Assembly: GCF_902497625.1 (NCBI RefSeq)
Contig: NZ_CABVGX010000008.1
Location: forward strand, 95,639 to 159,638
DNA length: 64,000 bases
Origin: Pseudomonas fluorescens
Lineage (GTDB): Bacteria > Pseudomonadota > Gammaproteobacteria > Pseudomonadales > Pseudomonadaceae
Direction: 5' to 3'
The notes beneath the pieces were generated by a model. It did not search any database. It saw only the letters and a list, made by a program, of their open reading frames with translations, and was not told the origin of the DNA. Shown here one piece after another: positions 55,718 to 64,000 of this stretch (the first letter of the stretch is position 1; the number at the start of each line of letters is the position of its first letter). The translations under genes and the position numbers were made by a program.

Positions 55718-57016
55718 TCACATGATGTGTTTTTCCGGCTCGGGAATGTGGCTCGCGCCTAACATGGCCGGCAGCAGGCCGGCCCGCAAATCCCCGCCGC
55801 TCGGCTGTTGATACAGGCTCAAGCCAAACTCCGGCAGCACCGCCAGCAGATAATCGAAAATATCCCCTTGAATCCGCTCATAGTCCGCCCACGCCGTGGT
55901 GCGGGTGAAGCAATAAATCTCCAGCGGAATGCCTTGCGCAGTGGTTTGCATCTGCCGGACCATGCAGGTCATGTTCGGCTGGATCTCCGGGTGGCTCTTC
56001 AGATACGCCAGCGCATAGGCGCGGAAAGTACCGATGTTGGTCATCCGCCGCCTGTTTGCCGACATCGCCGCAACGTTGCCTTGCGCTTCATTCCACGCCC
56101 TGAGCTCGGCCTGCTTGCGGCCGATGTAGTCGGTCAGCAGATGGACTTGTGACAGCTTCTGCTCTTCGTCGTCGCGGATGAACCGCACGCCGCTGGCGTC
56201 GATGAACAGGCTGCGTTTGATTCGCCGTCCGCCGGACTGCTGCATGCCGCGCCAGTTCTTGAACGATTCGGACATCAGCCGCCAAGTCGGAATCGAGACG
56301 ATGGTCTTGTCGAAGTTCTGCACTTTCACCGTGTGTAACGTGATGTCGACCACATCGCCATCAGCGCCGACCTGCGGCATCTCGATCCAGTCGCCGACCC
56401 GCAACATGTCGTTGCTGGTGAGCTGCACGCTGGCCACGAACGACAGCAGCGTGTCCTTGTAGACCAACAGAATCACCGCTGACATCGCGCCGAGACCGGA
56501 CAGCAGCAACAGCGGTGAGCGATCAATCAACGTGGCAACGATGATGATCGCAGCGAACACGTACAAGACCATTTTCGTCAGTTGCACATAACCCTTGATC
56601 GAGCGCGTGCGGGCGTGTTCAGTGCGGGCATAGATGTCGAGCAGGGCACTGAGCAGTGCGCTCAGGGCGAGCACCAGGAACAGAATGGTGAACGCCATGG
56701 CGACGTTGCCAAGGAAAATCAGACTGGTCTTGCCCAACGCCGGCACCAGCTGCAGGCCGAACTGGATCACCAGCGACGGCGTCATCTGCGCCAGGCGATG
56801 AAACACCTTGTTATGACGAAAGTCGTTGATCCAGTGCAGTGCCGGCTGGCGGCCGAGCAGTTTGGTCGCATGCAGAATCACGTAGCGCGCCACTCGTCCG
56901 AGCACCAGCGCCACCGTCAGCAACAGCAGCAGTCCCAGACTGGAATGCAGGAGCGGGTGCTGATCGAGCGCACCCCAGAGGTCTTGGGCGTTGAGCCAGA
57001 GCTGTTTGATATCCAT
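55718..57016 (-). CDS. MscS-family mechanosensitive channel (YbdG-like)
   Basis: 432 residues, close to the 415 of YbdG. Five hydrophobic helices in the N-terminal half precede the MscS pore helix and beta domain (LSGLGAMSAVILLVYKDTLL, then LRVGDWIEMPQVGADGDVVD and VKVQNFDKTIVSIPTWRL). The insertion after the beta domain (MQQSGGRRIKRSLFIDASGVRF) is typical of the YbdG branch. It releases solutes when the inner membrane is stretched by osmotic downshock. It lies opposite to the DEAD-box helicase gene. Confidence 0.92.
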   Translation of the reverse strand: MDIKQLWLNAQDLWGALDQHPLLHSSLGLLLLLTVALVLGRVARYVILHATKLLGRQPALHWINDFRHNKVFHRLAQMTPSLVIQFGLQLVPALGKTSLIFLGNVAMAFTILFLVLALSALLSALLDIYARTEHARTRSIKGYVQLTKMVLYVFAAIIIVATLIDRSPLLLLSGLGAMSAVILLVYKDTLLSFVASVQLTSNDMLRVGDWIEMPQVGADGDVVDITLHTVKVQNFDKTIVSIPTWRLMSESFKNWRGMQQSGGRRIKRSLFIDASGVRFIRDDEEQKLSQVHLLTDYIGRKQAELRAWNEAQGNVAAMSANRRRMTNIGTFRAYALAYLKSHPEIQPNMTCMVRQMQTTAQGIPLEIYCFTRTTAWADYERIQGDIFDYLLAVLPEFGLSLYQQPSGGDLRAGLLPAMLGASHIPEPEKHIM

Positions 57017-57208
57017 GGGTAAAAGCGGTTCTTCTATTGGACGCGACGGTCGATTAGAGCATTTAAGAGGCTTTGCGTGACGGTTGAGGACAAATCAGGC
57101 AACAAAATCACTACTGTTTGCTGCCGTTTGCACAAAGAAACTCGGCCTTCGCGCTCGAAACCGGTACCCTATGCAGCTGTTTTTTTGTATTTCTTCGAGG
57201 TAGCACCC

Positions 57209-58555
57209 GTGTTTTCCCAATTCGCCCTGCACGAACGCCTGCTCAAAGCCGTGGCCGAGCTTAAATTTGTCGAGCCAACGCCTGTGCAAGCAGCGGCTAT
57301 CCCGCTGGCGCTGCAAGGGCGTGACCTACGGGTGACAGCGCAAACCGGCAGCGGTAAAACCGCGGCGTTCGTTTTGCCGATCCTCAACCGCTTGATCGGC
57401 CCGGCGAAAGTCCGCGTCAGCATCAAGACCCTGATTCTGCTGCCGACCCGCGAGCTCGCCCAGCAGACCATCAAGGAAGTCGAGCGCTTTGCCCAGTTCA
57501 CCTTCATCAAATCCGGCCTGATCACCGGCGGTGAAGATTTCAAGGTTCAGGCTGCCATGCTGCGCAAGGTGCCGGACATCCTGATCGGGACGCCGGGGCG
57601 GATGATCGAACAACTGAACGCCGGCAACCTCGATTTGAAGGAAGTCGAAGTGCTGGTGCTCGACGAAGCCGACCGCATGCTCGACATGGGTTTCGCCGAA
57701 GACGTCCAGCGCCTGGTGCAAGAGTGCACCAATCGCCAGCAGACGATGTTGTTCTCGGCCACCACCGGTGGTTCGGGCCTGCGTGAAATGGTTGCCAAGG
57801 TGCTCAACAACCCTGAGCACCTGCAGCTGAACAACGTCAGCGACCTGAACGCGACCACTCGCCAACAGATCATCACCGCTGACCACAATCAGCACAAAGA
57901 GCAGATCGTCAATTGGCTGCTGGCCAATGAGACGTACCAGAAAGCCATCGTCTTCACCAACACCCGGGCCATGGCTGACCGCATCTACGGTCGTCTGGTG
58001 GCGCAGGAGTACAAAGCGTTCGTGCTGCACGGTGACAAGGACCAGAAAGACCGCAAGCTGGCCATTGATCGCTTGAAGCAGGGCGGGGTGAAGATTCTCG
58101 TCGCCACCGACGTTGCCGCTCGCGGTCTGGACGTTGACGGCCTCGATCTGGTGATCAACTTCGACATGCCACGCAGCGGCGATGAATACGTTCACCGTAT
58201 CGGCCGTACCGGTCGCGCCGGCAACGATGGCCTGGCCATCTCGCTGATCTGCCACGGCGACTGGAACCTGATGTCCAGCGTCGAGCGCTACCTCAAGCAG
58301 AGCTTCGAGCGCCGCACCATCAAGGAAGTCAAAGGCACCTACGGCGGACCGAAAAAGGTCAAGGCCTCGGGCAAAGCCGTCGGCGTGAAGAAGAAAAAAG
58401 TCGACGCCAAAGGCGAGAAGAAGAAAACCGGCGCCAAGGCTCCGACCAAGCGCAAAATCGCCAACCGCCCGAAGACCGACGCCCTGTCGCTGGTCAGCAA
58501 GGACGGCATGGCCCCGCTCAAGCGCCGCAAGCCGGAAACTCCGGCTGCCGAGTAA
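57209..58555 (+). CDS. DEAD-box RNA helicase (SrmB/RhlE-like)
   Basis: 448 residues from GTG at 57209; GAGGTAGCACCC provides the RBS, and upstream in-frame codons to 57077 are not family-like. Q motif FVEPTPVQAAAIPLALQG, Walker A AQTGSGKTAAF, DEAD box VLVLDEADRMLDMGF, SAT motif and HRIGRTGRAG cover the two RecA domains (about 1-370). A Lys-rich basic tail (GVKKKKVDAKGEKKKTGAKAP, about 390-430) likely binds RNA. It probably acts in ribosome assembly or RNA turnover. It could be RhlE-, SrmB- or RhlB-type; I cannot decide. Confidence 0.93.
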   Translation: MFSQFALHERLLKAVAELKFVEPTPVQAAAIPLALQGRDLRVTAQTGSGKTAAFVLPILNRLIGPAKVRVSIKTLILLPTRELAQQTIKEVERFAQFTFIKSGLITGGEDFKVQAAMLRKVPDILIGTPGRMIEQLNAGNLDLKEVEVLVLDEADRMLDMGFAEDVQRLVQECTNRQQTMLFSATTGGSGLREMVAKVLNNPEHLQLNNVSDLNATTRQQIITADHNQHKEQIVNWLLANETYQKAIVFTNTRAMADRIYGRLVAQEYKAFVLHGDKDQKDRKLAIDRLKQGGVKILVATDVAARGLDVDGLDLVINFDMPRSGDEYVHRIGRTGRAGNDGLAISLICHGDWNLMSSVERYLKQSFERRTIKEVKGTYGGPKKVKASGKAVGVKKKKVDAKGEKKKTGAKAPTKRKIANRPKTDALSLVSKDGMAPLKRRKPETPAAE

Positions 58556-58572
58556 CGTTCTCTGCGCTCAAT

Positions 58573-58607
58573 AAAAAACCCGGACAGCGATTGTCCGGGT
58601 TTTTTTA
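58573..58607 (+). terminator. Strong terminator after the DEAD-box helicase gene
   Basis: AACCCGGACA-GCGAT-TGTCCGGGTT with A-run before and T7 after: a perfect 10-bp stem, symmetric enough to act in both directions. Confidence 0.95.
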
Positions 58608-58705
58608 TGACTCAATTAAACCGCCACCCCCTGGAAGCTGGCGATCTTGCTGGTATCCCACCCTCGCGGGAGCTGGCGAAGCCTGCGATCTTTCGATCCG
58701 TCCGC

Positions 58706-58981
58706 TTAGCTATCAGCCTTCTTCTGCGCCGTATCCAACTCTTTCAACCGCTGATCAATCAGCTGGCACTTGTCCGGCACGTCCGCGCTGGCGGTATCCA
58801 GGTCCATCTTCTGCAGTTCATCGTTCATCTCTTTGGCCTTGGCCGGATTCTGCTGCGTGAGTTCGGTCACTCGTTTGGCCAGTTGCTCGCGCTTGATCGT
58901 GGCTTCTTCCGGAGTACACGCCCATGCGGGGAGGGCGCAGGCGAGTGTGGCGGCGAGGGTGAGCTTGACAAGAGTTTTCAT
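58706..58981 (-). CDS. Small periplasmic coiled-coil protein
   Basis: 91 residues. Signal peptide about 1-21 (MKTLVKLTLAATLACALPAWA) then CTPEEATIKREQLAKRVTEL, an amphipathic alpha-helical, Lys/Glu-rich domain with two cysteines (residue 22 and DKCQLI). This resembles small periplasmic helical proteins of the DUF1090 type in size and composition, but I cannot confirm the family. No Lys/Cys lipobox is evident, so it is soluble and periplasmic. Confidence 0.65.
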   Translation of the reverse strand: MKTLVKLTLAATLACALPAWACTPEEATIKREQLAKRVTELTQQNPAKAKEMNDELQKMDLDTASADVPDKCQLIDQRLKELDTAQKKADS

Positions 58982-59118
58982 GGAATGGCCTCAGATCCGT
59001 TTCGGGGCGGTTAAACGGTTGAGGCATTTTTCGGGGTGAAAGTTCCGCCGGTGTTGCGTCCACAGCATAGGGGCCGTGAGAAACCACACCACAGCCCCGT
59101 GGCGAATGCTGCCACGCT

Positions 59119-59853
59119 TTATCCGCCATGACAGCTACTGGACGTTCCCACACTTTCATATCGATCGTGATGCTCCATCCAATCCATGATTTCCCGCTCA
59201 TTACGCCCCTTCGGCGTCAGATCCAGGTAGTTATAAGCACCCACCAACATATCCAGCCCCCGCGCGTAAGCGGAATAGGTATGGAAAGTTTCCCCATCCT
59301 CTGCGCGGTAAAACACACTCAAACCCGGAAGTTCTCCCTCGGTGGCGTTGGACTTTTCGTAGTTGTACGTAGCTTTACCTGCAGCAACGTCCTCTGCACG
59401 TAATGAAACCCCAAAGTCATAGTTGAAATCGCAGCCTTCTGAAGAGAACCAATCAAACTTCCAGCCCATGCGCCGCTTGAATGCTTGAAACTGCGCATAA
59501 GGCGCGTGGGAAACCACCACCACCGCTACATCGTGGTGGGCCAGATGCAGATTGGCGCCATCAATGTGATCGGCGAGAAACGAACAACCGGAACAGCCTT
59601 CGTCCCAACCTTTGCCATACATGAAATGGTAGATGATCAGTTGGCTGCGACCGCCGAACAGGTCGGCCAGTTTCAGAAGGCCTTTGGGGCCCTGGAAGTG
59701 ATAGTCCTTGTCGATCTTCACCCAGGGCAGGGCGCGACGCTCGGCGCTGAGTTTATCGCGCTCCCTGGTAAATGCTTTTTCCTGAGCCAGGTGTTGCTTG
59801 CGGGCGGCTAGCCATTCTTCTCGGGAAACGACGGGGTGGTTCTGCATGTTCAT
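59119..59853 (-). CDS. DUF899 family (thioredoxin-like) protein
   Basis: 244 residues from MNMQNHPVVSREEWLAARK at 59853 (GGAGAAACCC before it). The family core is present: FTRERDKLSAERRALPWVKI, QLIIYHFMYGKGWDEGCSGC, SFLADHIDG, then WFSSEGCDFNYDFGV and SVFYRAEDGETFHTYSAYARGL. DUF899 proteins have a thioredoxin-like fold with a C-x2-C-like pair (CSGC), but no firm reaction. The ORF extends upstream to 59925, which looks non-family. Confidence 0.83.
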   Translation of the reverse strand: MNMQNHPVVSREEWLAARKQHLAQEKAFTRERDKLSAERRALPWVKIDKDYHFQGPKGLLKLADLFGGRSQLIIYHFMYGKGWDEGCSGCSFLADHIDGANLHLAHHDVAVVVVSHAPYAQFQAFKRRMGWKFDWFSSEGCDFNYDFGVSLRAEDVAAGKATYNYEKSNATEGELPGLSVFYRAEDGETFHTYSAYARGLDMLVGAYNYLDLTPKGRNEREIMDWMEHHDRYESVGTSSSCHGG

Positions 59854-60030
59854 CGGGTTTCTCCTGCATGAGGCTGGGAGGTGACTTACACCCACTAGTC
59901 GCGCGACCGTCGAGTCATTCGACACACCGCCGGTCAGCGGCTGCGAAAAGCCGGGCTGAACGGCTCAGGAGTGCACCGGTCACAACCTATGAAGGCCATC
60001 TCACTCACAGGCTTTGGAGGTTGAATCAGG

Positions 60031-60420
60031 ATGACGACTTACAACTGGGATTTAATAGAACGCTTGTTGCACGAAGTGCAGAACGGTGAGCCCAGCTTCA
60101 CGCCTCGGCCGTATGCTGAACAGTATGTGGCAGAAAAGGCATCCGAAGGTGTGCAGACTGAAAACGTTGACCATCTGAAGGCAGTGGCTGGCGAGTATGA
60201 AAGTTTGCTGGTTGAACGCGGATATATCGAAGCGCGCCCGGAGGAGCAGGGCGGTACGGGTTCCAATTACATACTGACGCCAAGAGGCTCGAGTTTGCTG
60301 AGCCTGATCGACAGCAGCATTCCGGGCAATGACCATCCCCGCCAGGTGCTGGATGAGCAGGAAGATGCGCTGGATGAAGTGACGTTTGACGAAGTGGCTT
60401 CGAAAGCACAGATCGCCTGA
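60031..60420 (+). CDS. DUF2513-like hypothetical protein
   Basis: 129 residues, no signal peptide or membrane segment. The opening YNWDLIERLLHEVQNG and the central LLVERGYIEARPEEQGGTGSNYILTPRGSSLLSLI suggest a winged-helix-like module of the DUF2513 kind (x-W-D-L-I-R-x-I-L). The C-terminal tail is acidic (DEQEDALDEVTFDEVASKA). The assignment is by pattern only. It is convergent with the DUF6279 lipoprotein gene, with a REP-type terminator hairpin between. Confidence 0.55.
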   Translation: MTTYNWDLIERLLHEVQNGEPSFTPRPYAEQYVAEKASEGVQTENVDHLKAVAGEYESLLVERGYIEARPEEQGGTGSNYILTPRGSSLLSLIDSSIPGNDHPRQVLDEQEDALDEVTFDEVASKAQIA

Positions 60421-60435
60421 TGTCGTGGTGATAGG

Positions 60436-60506
60436 AAAGATCGCAGCCTTCGGCAGCTCCTACAGCCAATACGCCGTCGTAGGAGCTGCCAAAGGCTGCG
60501 ATCTTT
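60436..60506. repeat. REP palindrome, family A, likely acting as a bidirectional terminator
   Basis: AAAGATCGCAGCCTTCGGCAGCTCCTAC is followed by GTAGGAGCTGCCAAAGGCTGCGATCTTTTG, a long near-perfect inverted repeat with A- and T-runs on its outer edges, placed exactly between convergent genes (60420 and 60521). Confidence 0.9.
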
Positions 60507-60520
60507 TGAGCTTCTGATCT

Positions 60521-61387
60521 CTAGCCCTGCGAAGCCTTCAAACACTTCAAATCATTGAAGTCCTTACGCACCCCTTCAATTTTCTTCAGCAACCGCTGCC
60601 GTTGTTGCGGCGTGCTGTCTGCCATCAAGTCCACGAACAAGGCCCGTGCCTGTGCTTCGGTATTGGCGAAAGCCTGCCGGTAAGCCGGGGTCCACAGGCT
60701 CTCGCGATTCACCAGCAGCGTCTCGATTCGCTGCGGGAATTCTGCACTTTGACGCTGCGCAACGGCTGCACTGAACTGATTCTGCCAATGCGCGCGGTTG
60801 GCGATCCACTGCTTGTTCTGATCGCCTAAAGCCGCTGACCAGGCAGCGACGCGTTGTTGCTGGGTTGGGCTCAACGGACCGAGCCAGTCATTCATGCGTT
60901 TTTCCATGCGCTCGCTGCGATCCTTGATCTGCTCAGCCAGTGACGGTTTGACGTATTGCTGCTGACGCTTGCGCTGGTCCTTGGCAAACGCTTCGTTCAT
61001 CTCTGCCACTTGCTTGTCATCCAGCCCTTTCAGGAGCTGGATCGCCGATGGAGTAATCTCGCGGGCGGTCTGCGCGATCGCCTGTTTGGCTTCCAGGGTG
61101 CGTTCTTGCAACGCGGCGTCGGTGACCTGATTGGTCTCGACCATCGTTTGCAAGCGGTCCAGCCAGTCCAGATAACCCGGTAATTGCGTGGAGCAATGCC
61201 AGCTCAGGTGCTCCTTGAGGCGCTCGTCGAACCAGTCTTTCTGGTCGCCGCTTATGCTCAGGTAATCACTGAGCGTCCACGGGATGATTACGTCTAGATT
61301 GCGATACGCCAGGCCGACCCGGCTGCATCCGCCAAGGACAAGGCTGAAGGTGAGTAAGACGGCAAGACATTTAAACCAGCGCGACAT
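60521..61387 (-). CDS. DUF6279 family lipoprotein
   Basis: 288 residues. The signal sequence ends in a lipobox LVLGGC (Cys at about residue 21), so it is a lipoprotein. The mature part is almost entirely alpha-helical with many Trp, Gln and Glu residues (NLDVIIPWTLSDYLSISGDQ, then RMEKRMNDWLGPLSPTQQQRV), matching DUF6279. Ser22 after the Cys suggests sorting to the outer membrane by the +2 rule. Function unknown. Confidence 0.82.
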   Translation of the reverse strand: MSRWFKCLAVLLTFSLVLGGCSRVGLAYRNLDVIIPWTLSDYLSISGDQKDWFDERLKEHLSWHCSTQLPGYLDWLDRLQTMVETNQVTDAALQERTLEAKQAIAQTAREITPSAIQLLKGLDDKQVAEMNEAFAKDQRKRQQQYVKPSLAEQIKDRSERMEKRMNDWLGPLSPTQQQRVAAWSAALGDQNKQWIANRAHWQNQFSAAVAQRQSAEFPQRIETLLVNRESLWTPAYRQAFANTEAQARALFVDLMADSTPQQRQRLLKKIEGVRKDFNDLKCLKASQG

Positions 61388-61452
61388 GGGCGAGTCCTTG
61401 CGAAAGCGTAGGTTGTCATGTGATCGCAGGAGGAGGCCGGCAGTTCAGCCAA

Positions 61453-62169
61453 TCAATAAAAAGCGCGTTCTGCCTTGAGTGTGACCAGGCCATCGCATTG
61501 GCTGTTATGCCCGGAATAAGCGGAACAATCACTGCCGCTAAGGCTCGAGTCACTGTAGATCAGGTTGAGGTCCACGCCCATGAATGGCCGGGAAAGTTGC
61601 ACCGACCAGTCGGTAAAGCTGCCGATATAGCCGCCATCAACCGACACCGGTGCGTTGAGCTGGTGCGTGGTGTATTTCATGCTGATCCCTATGCCGAACG
61701 GCTGATTACCTCCAAGGTCGGCGAACACGGTGCTGTTCTGTTTGTCCGGGTCGTTGCTGAACGCCGCGCCGAATCGGCTGCCAAGCAAAGTCAGGCCGCC
61801 GAACAGTTCCTGGCTGTCGAGGGTGTCGACGTTCGGGTAGCTGTAATGAATCATGCCGACTTCGTAACCGAGCGTATGATCGAAAGGCTGCTTGAAGCCG
61901 AAGTAAGAATCCACTTCAAGGTTGCTGCCGGGGCTGAGGCCCATACTCGGTGACCATTGGCCCACGTAGAAGCCGCTGCCGTGGCTGAGGTCGAGGCCGC
62001 CGTGGAACGACCCGGTGCTGGCCGGTTTGACCAACCCTTGGGCCATGCTGCGCGAGGGCGTCGTGCCAAGTTTGAGGTCGAAGTCGCCCAGCTCGCGCTG
62101 AAATACCTGCGCGTTGGCGACCGAACACGACAGCAGAGTGCCGAGCAATAAGCAGGAGGGTTTGAGCAT
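61453..62169 (-). CDS. TorF-family putative porin
   Basis: 238 residues. Signal peptide about 1-20 (ending SVANAQ), then alternating beta-strand-rich sequence with Gly and aromatic residues: LGTTPSRSMAQGLVKPASTG, GSFHGGLDLSHGSGFYVGQW, LEVDSYFGFKQ, and a C-terminal aromatic end (KAERAFY). The SR-x-x-A/Q-G start and the FYVGxWxS pattern match the family named TorF (formerly TIGR02001). It is presumably an outer-membrane channel; its solute is not known. Confidence 0.8.
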   Translation of the reverse strand: MLKPSCLLLGTLLSCSVANAQVFQRELGDFDLKLGTTPSRSMAQGLVKPASTGSFHGGLDLSHGSGFYVGQWSPSMGLSPGSNLEVDSYFGFKQPFDHTLGYEVGMIHYSYPNVDTLDSQELFGGLTLLGSRFGAAFSNDPDKQNSTVFADLGGNQPFGIGISMKYTTHQLNAPVSVDGGYIGSFTDWSVQLSRPFMGVDLNLIYSDSSLSGSDCSAYSGHNSQCDGLVTLKAERAFY

Positions 62170-62385
62170 GCGTCACTCCATGAACGGCGAGCGCAGGCCA
62201 CAAAACCTGCTGAAACGCTTGATCTAGACGTGTGCAAGGATACCGACGAATGCACGGCATTGATGGCCGTTCGTCGATTTCAGGAAAATTGGATTAACTT
62301 TGCGGGTGTTCGGAAGGGGTCCAGTCCAGGCGCTTCGATGCTCAAAGCGCTCAGGGACCAGTGATCGCGGGGATCTTGTAGCGGT

Positions 62386-62574
62386 TTACTTCTTGCCCAG
62401 AGTGATCTGCTTGGACGGGCCGAAAGTCTGGCCGCTGACGCCTTTGGCAATTTGCTGGATCTCGCCACCAGACTTGAGAAACGCAGCGATCTGGTTGTTG
62501 ATCGACTCGCTGGTTTCAACGGCTGGAGCTGGCTTTGCTTTGCTGGTGGATGCTTTTACACGCATGGCGGCCAT
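62386..62574 (-). CDS. Small protein with a FLxxGGxIQ motif, hypothetical
   Basis: 62 residues from an ATG at 62574 (MAAMRVKASTSKAK); an in-frame upstream ATG at 62655 would add 27 residues that look like non-coding, AT-rich sequence. Basic N-terminus followed by ESINNQIAAFLKSGGEIQQI and a short Gly/Thr tail. The helix plus FL-x-x-GG-x-I-Q resembles the C-terminal motif of small RNA-polymerase-associated proteins such as SutA, but the similarity is short and I do not assign it. The gene lies in an AT-rich stretch. Confidence 0.55.
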   Translation of the reverse strand: MAAMRVKASTSKAKPAPAVETSESINNQIAAFLKSGGEIQQIAKGVSGQTFGPSKQITLGKK

Positions 62575-62924
62575 TAACCTGTAGAAATTAACTTGGCCAG
62601 GTATAATACAGGAAATACTTGACAATTGCTTGGCAAATATCTCCCTGAAATACATATGGCAGGGGCCTGATTATGTGCAGGATATAATCAGTGATATATG
62701 CCTAAGCTGCTGTTTTAAATCACAAGAATGGCGGCAGACATTGCCAGGCAGGCCTCCTTTAACAGCTGAAATATTGACCGTTTGGTCTGACGAGCGGGCG
62801 TCTGGATACCCGAGGATCGGCTGAATCGCGGTTCGCCGATGATTTTCACCTGCCGCCGGCTTGACCCGTCAACGCCGCTCGCAAAACCGGGTAGAATGCC
62901 GCCCACGCAATGAGGGTATTGGAA
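62575..62924. other. AT-rich intergenic region upstream of cvfB
   Basis: About 350 bases, visibly AT-rich from 62580 to 62720, with no recognised gene. It contains the promoter regions for the small gene to the left and, probably, TAGAAT near 62891 as the -10 of cvfB. Confidence 0.4.
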
Positions 62925-63761
62925 ATGGCTTTAGTCGGGCGCTACAACAGTTTGCAGGTGGTTAAACACACCAACTTCGGTTTATATCTGGACGGCGGCG
63001 CGGACGGCGAAATCCTTCTGCCCAATCGTTATATTCCCAAAGATATTCCCAGCGAAGATGAAGATTGGCTCAACGTTTTTATTTATCTGGATAGCGATGA
63101 CAAACTCATCGCAACAACCGAAAAGCCGAAAGTGCAAGTCGGTGAGTTCGCCAGTTTGAAAGTCGTTGAAGTCAACAGCATCGGTATTTTCCTCGACTGG
63201 GGCCTGTCCAAGGATCTGTTGCTGCCGTACTCCGAAGAAAAGCGTCAGATGAGCGCAGGCGAGTATGTCGTGGTGCATGTTTATCTGGACAAGCACACCC
63301 GCCGCATCACGGCGACCGCGCGTCTGGACCGTTATCTGGACAAGACCCCGGCCAGTTACACACCGGGCCAGGAAGTTGACCTGCTGGTGGCCGAAGCCAC
63401 CGACATGGGTTTCAAGGCGATCATCAACAACAAGCACTGGGGCTTGATTCACAAGAACGAAATCTTCAAGTTCATGCGCGCCGGTAAAGAAGAGAAGGGC
63501 TTCATCAAGGAAGTCCGTGCCGATGGCAAGATCAGCCTGAGCCTGCAACCGGTAGGTGAAGAAGCGGCAACCAGTCTCAATTCAAAGATTCTTGCCAGGT
63601 TGCGTGAGAACAATGGATCGTTGCCGGTGAGCGACAAGAGTGATCCGACTGTCATCAGCAGCATGTTTGGCGTCAGCAAGGGCAACTTCAAAAAGGCCAT
63701 TGGTGCGCTGTACAAAAATGGCCAGATCGTTATCCATGCTGATCGCATTGAACTGAGCTAA
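62925..63761 (+). CDS. CvfB-family S1 RNA-binding protein
   Basis: 278 residues from ATG at 62925 (MALVGRYNSLQ), the usual CvfB/YitL length. Three S1-like OB folds (about 1-60, 65-130, 140-215; GLYLDGGADGEILLPNRYIP, GIFLDWGLSKDLLLP, GFKAIINNKHWGLIHKNEIF) are followed by a winged-helix C-terminal domain (about 225-278; SSMFGVSKGNFKKAIGALYKNG). These proteins bind RNA; in Staphylococcus, CvfB affects virulence gene expression. The client RNAs in Pseudomonas are unknown. A REP array follows. Confidence 0.92.
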   Translation: MALVGRYNSLQVVKHTNFGLYLDGGADGEILLPNRYIPKDIPSEDEDWLNVFIYLDSDDKLIATTEKPKVQVGEFASLKVVEVNSIGIFLDWGLSKDLLLPYSEEKRQMSAGEYVVVHVYLDKHTRRITATARLDRYLDKTPASYTPGQEVDLLVAEATDMGFKAIINNKHWGLIHKNEIFKFMRAGKEEKGFIKEVRADGKISLSLQPVGEEAATSLNSKILARLRENNGSLPVSDKSDPTVISSMFGVSKGNFKKAIGALYKNGQIVIHADRIELS

Positions 63762-63784
63762 CCCCCGCAGCGCAACCAGCTCTT

Positions 63785-64000
63785 GTAGCAGCTGGCGAAG
63801 CCTGCGTCCGAGTGCGCAGCGCTCGTAAACCGTATTGCGAGCGCTGCTACAGACGCAGGCTTCGCCAGCTGCTACGGGCGCAGGCTTCGCCAGCTGCTAC
63901 GGGCGCAGGCTTCGCCAGCTGCTACGGGCGCAGGCTTCGCCAGCTGCTACGGGCGCAGGCTTCGCCAGCTGCTACGGGCGCAGGCTTCGCCAGCTGCTAC
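63785..64000. repeat. REP element, family D, expanded into a 25-bp tandem array at the window edge
   Basis: The left half GTAGCAGCTGGCGAAGCCTGCGTCCGAG begins at 63785. Its inverse half CGCAGGCTTCGCCAGCTGCTAC is then repeated six times at an exact 25-base period (ends at 63875, 63900, 63925, 63950, 63975, 64000) with the linker GGG. The array continues past the window end. Confidence 0.95.

Noticed and set aside
58634..58695. REP element downstream of the DEAD-box helicase
   Set aside because: The sequence shares short blocks with families A and D but does not form a convincing palindrome.

Overview
The window looks like a chromosome segment of a fluorescent pseudomonad (Pseudomonas fluorescens group). 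The evidence is the high-GC codon use, a run of Pseudomonas core genes (rnd, ycgL-type gene, ycgN-type gene, aceK, hrpA, cysK with a moxR/vWA pair, and an ABC exporter/ppiA/hydrolase/LysR block), and many REP-type palindromes of at least five sequence families in the spaces between genes. This is an inference from gene content; no rRNA or complete tRNA is present to confirm it.

Bases 1-8000 are accessory and strongly decayed. A frameshifted phage integrase runs off the left edge, next to what looks like the 3' end of a serine tRNA with its terminator (probable attachment site). Then come a chimeric scrap (PhyH-like start joined to chemoreceptor signalling domain) and one very large intact ORF encoding a 1907-residue dermonecrotic/PMT-type toxin-like protein with two tandem TIKI/ChaN-like domains. 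A second integrase scrap and an autotransporter scrap follow. This is a genomic-island hotspot in which the giant toxin-like gene is the only long intact gene.

Bases 8000-27700 are mostly metabolic and core genes: a LysR regulator with a CHMI-type isomerase; a gamma-glutamylpolyamine synthetase-type enzyme; rnd, YcgL, 2-hydroxyacid dehydrogenase and YcgN genes; a TrmH-family methyltransferase; an HNH protein; a spermidine-synthase fold protein; a cyclic-nucleotide-binding protein; and an S9 oligopeptidase. A LysR/MFS/pxpABC group then suggests uptake of a substrate and ATP-dependent opening of 5-oxoproline to glutamate. An eight-copy 95-bp tandem array built from a REP half-site lies at 15572-16334.

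Bases 27800-31200 form a second foreign patch: an intact DHA2-type drug exporter followed by a wreck of a p-aminophenylalanine-type antibiotic precursor pathway. It comprises a frameshifted papC-like gene, the C-terminal fifth of a papA-like gene and a DAO-type oxidase fragment. The papA and DAO pieces are directly joined, and the DAO piece ends at a REP element.

Bases 31200-64000 return to core genes: vWA/MoxR pair, DUF748 protein, cysK, LpxO-type hydroxylase, EamA exporter, aceK, hrpA, a KAS III-type synthase, a putative porin, an acyltransferase, ABC exporter/ppiA/hydrolase/LysR, azoR, a second EamA exporter, a YbdG-type MscS channel, a DEAD-box helicase, several small envelope proteins, a TorF-type porin and CvfB. 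REP elements separate most of these units, and four of them have grown into tandem arrays (95, 56, 19/17 and 25 bp periods).
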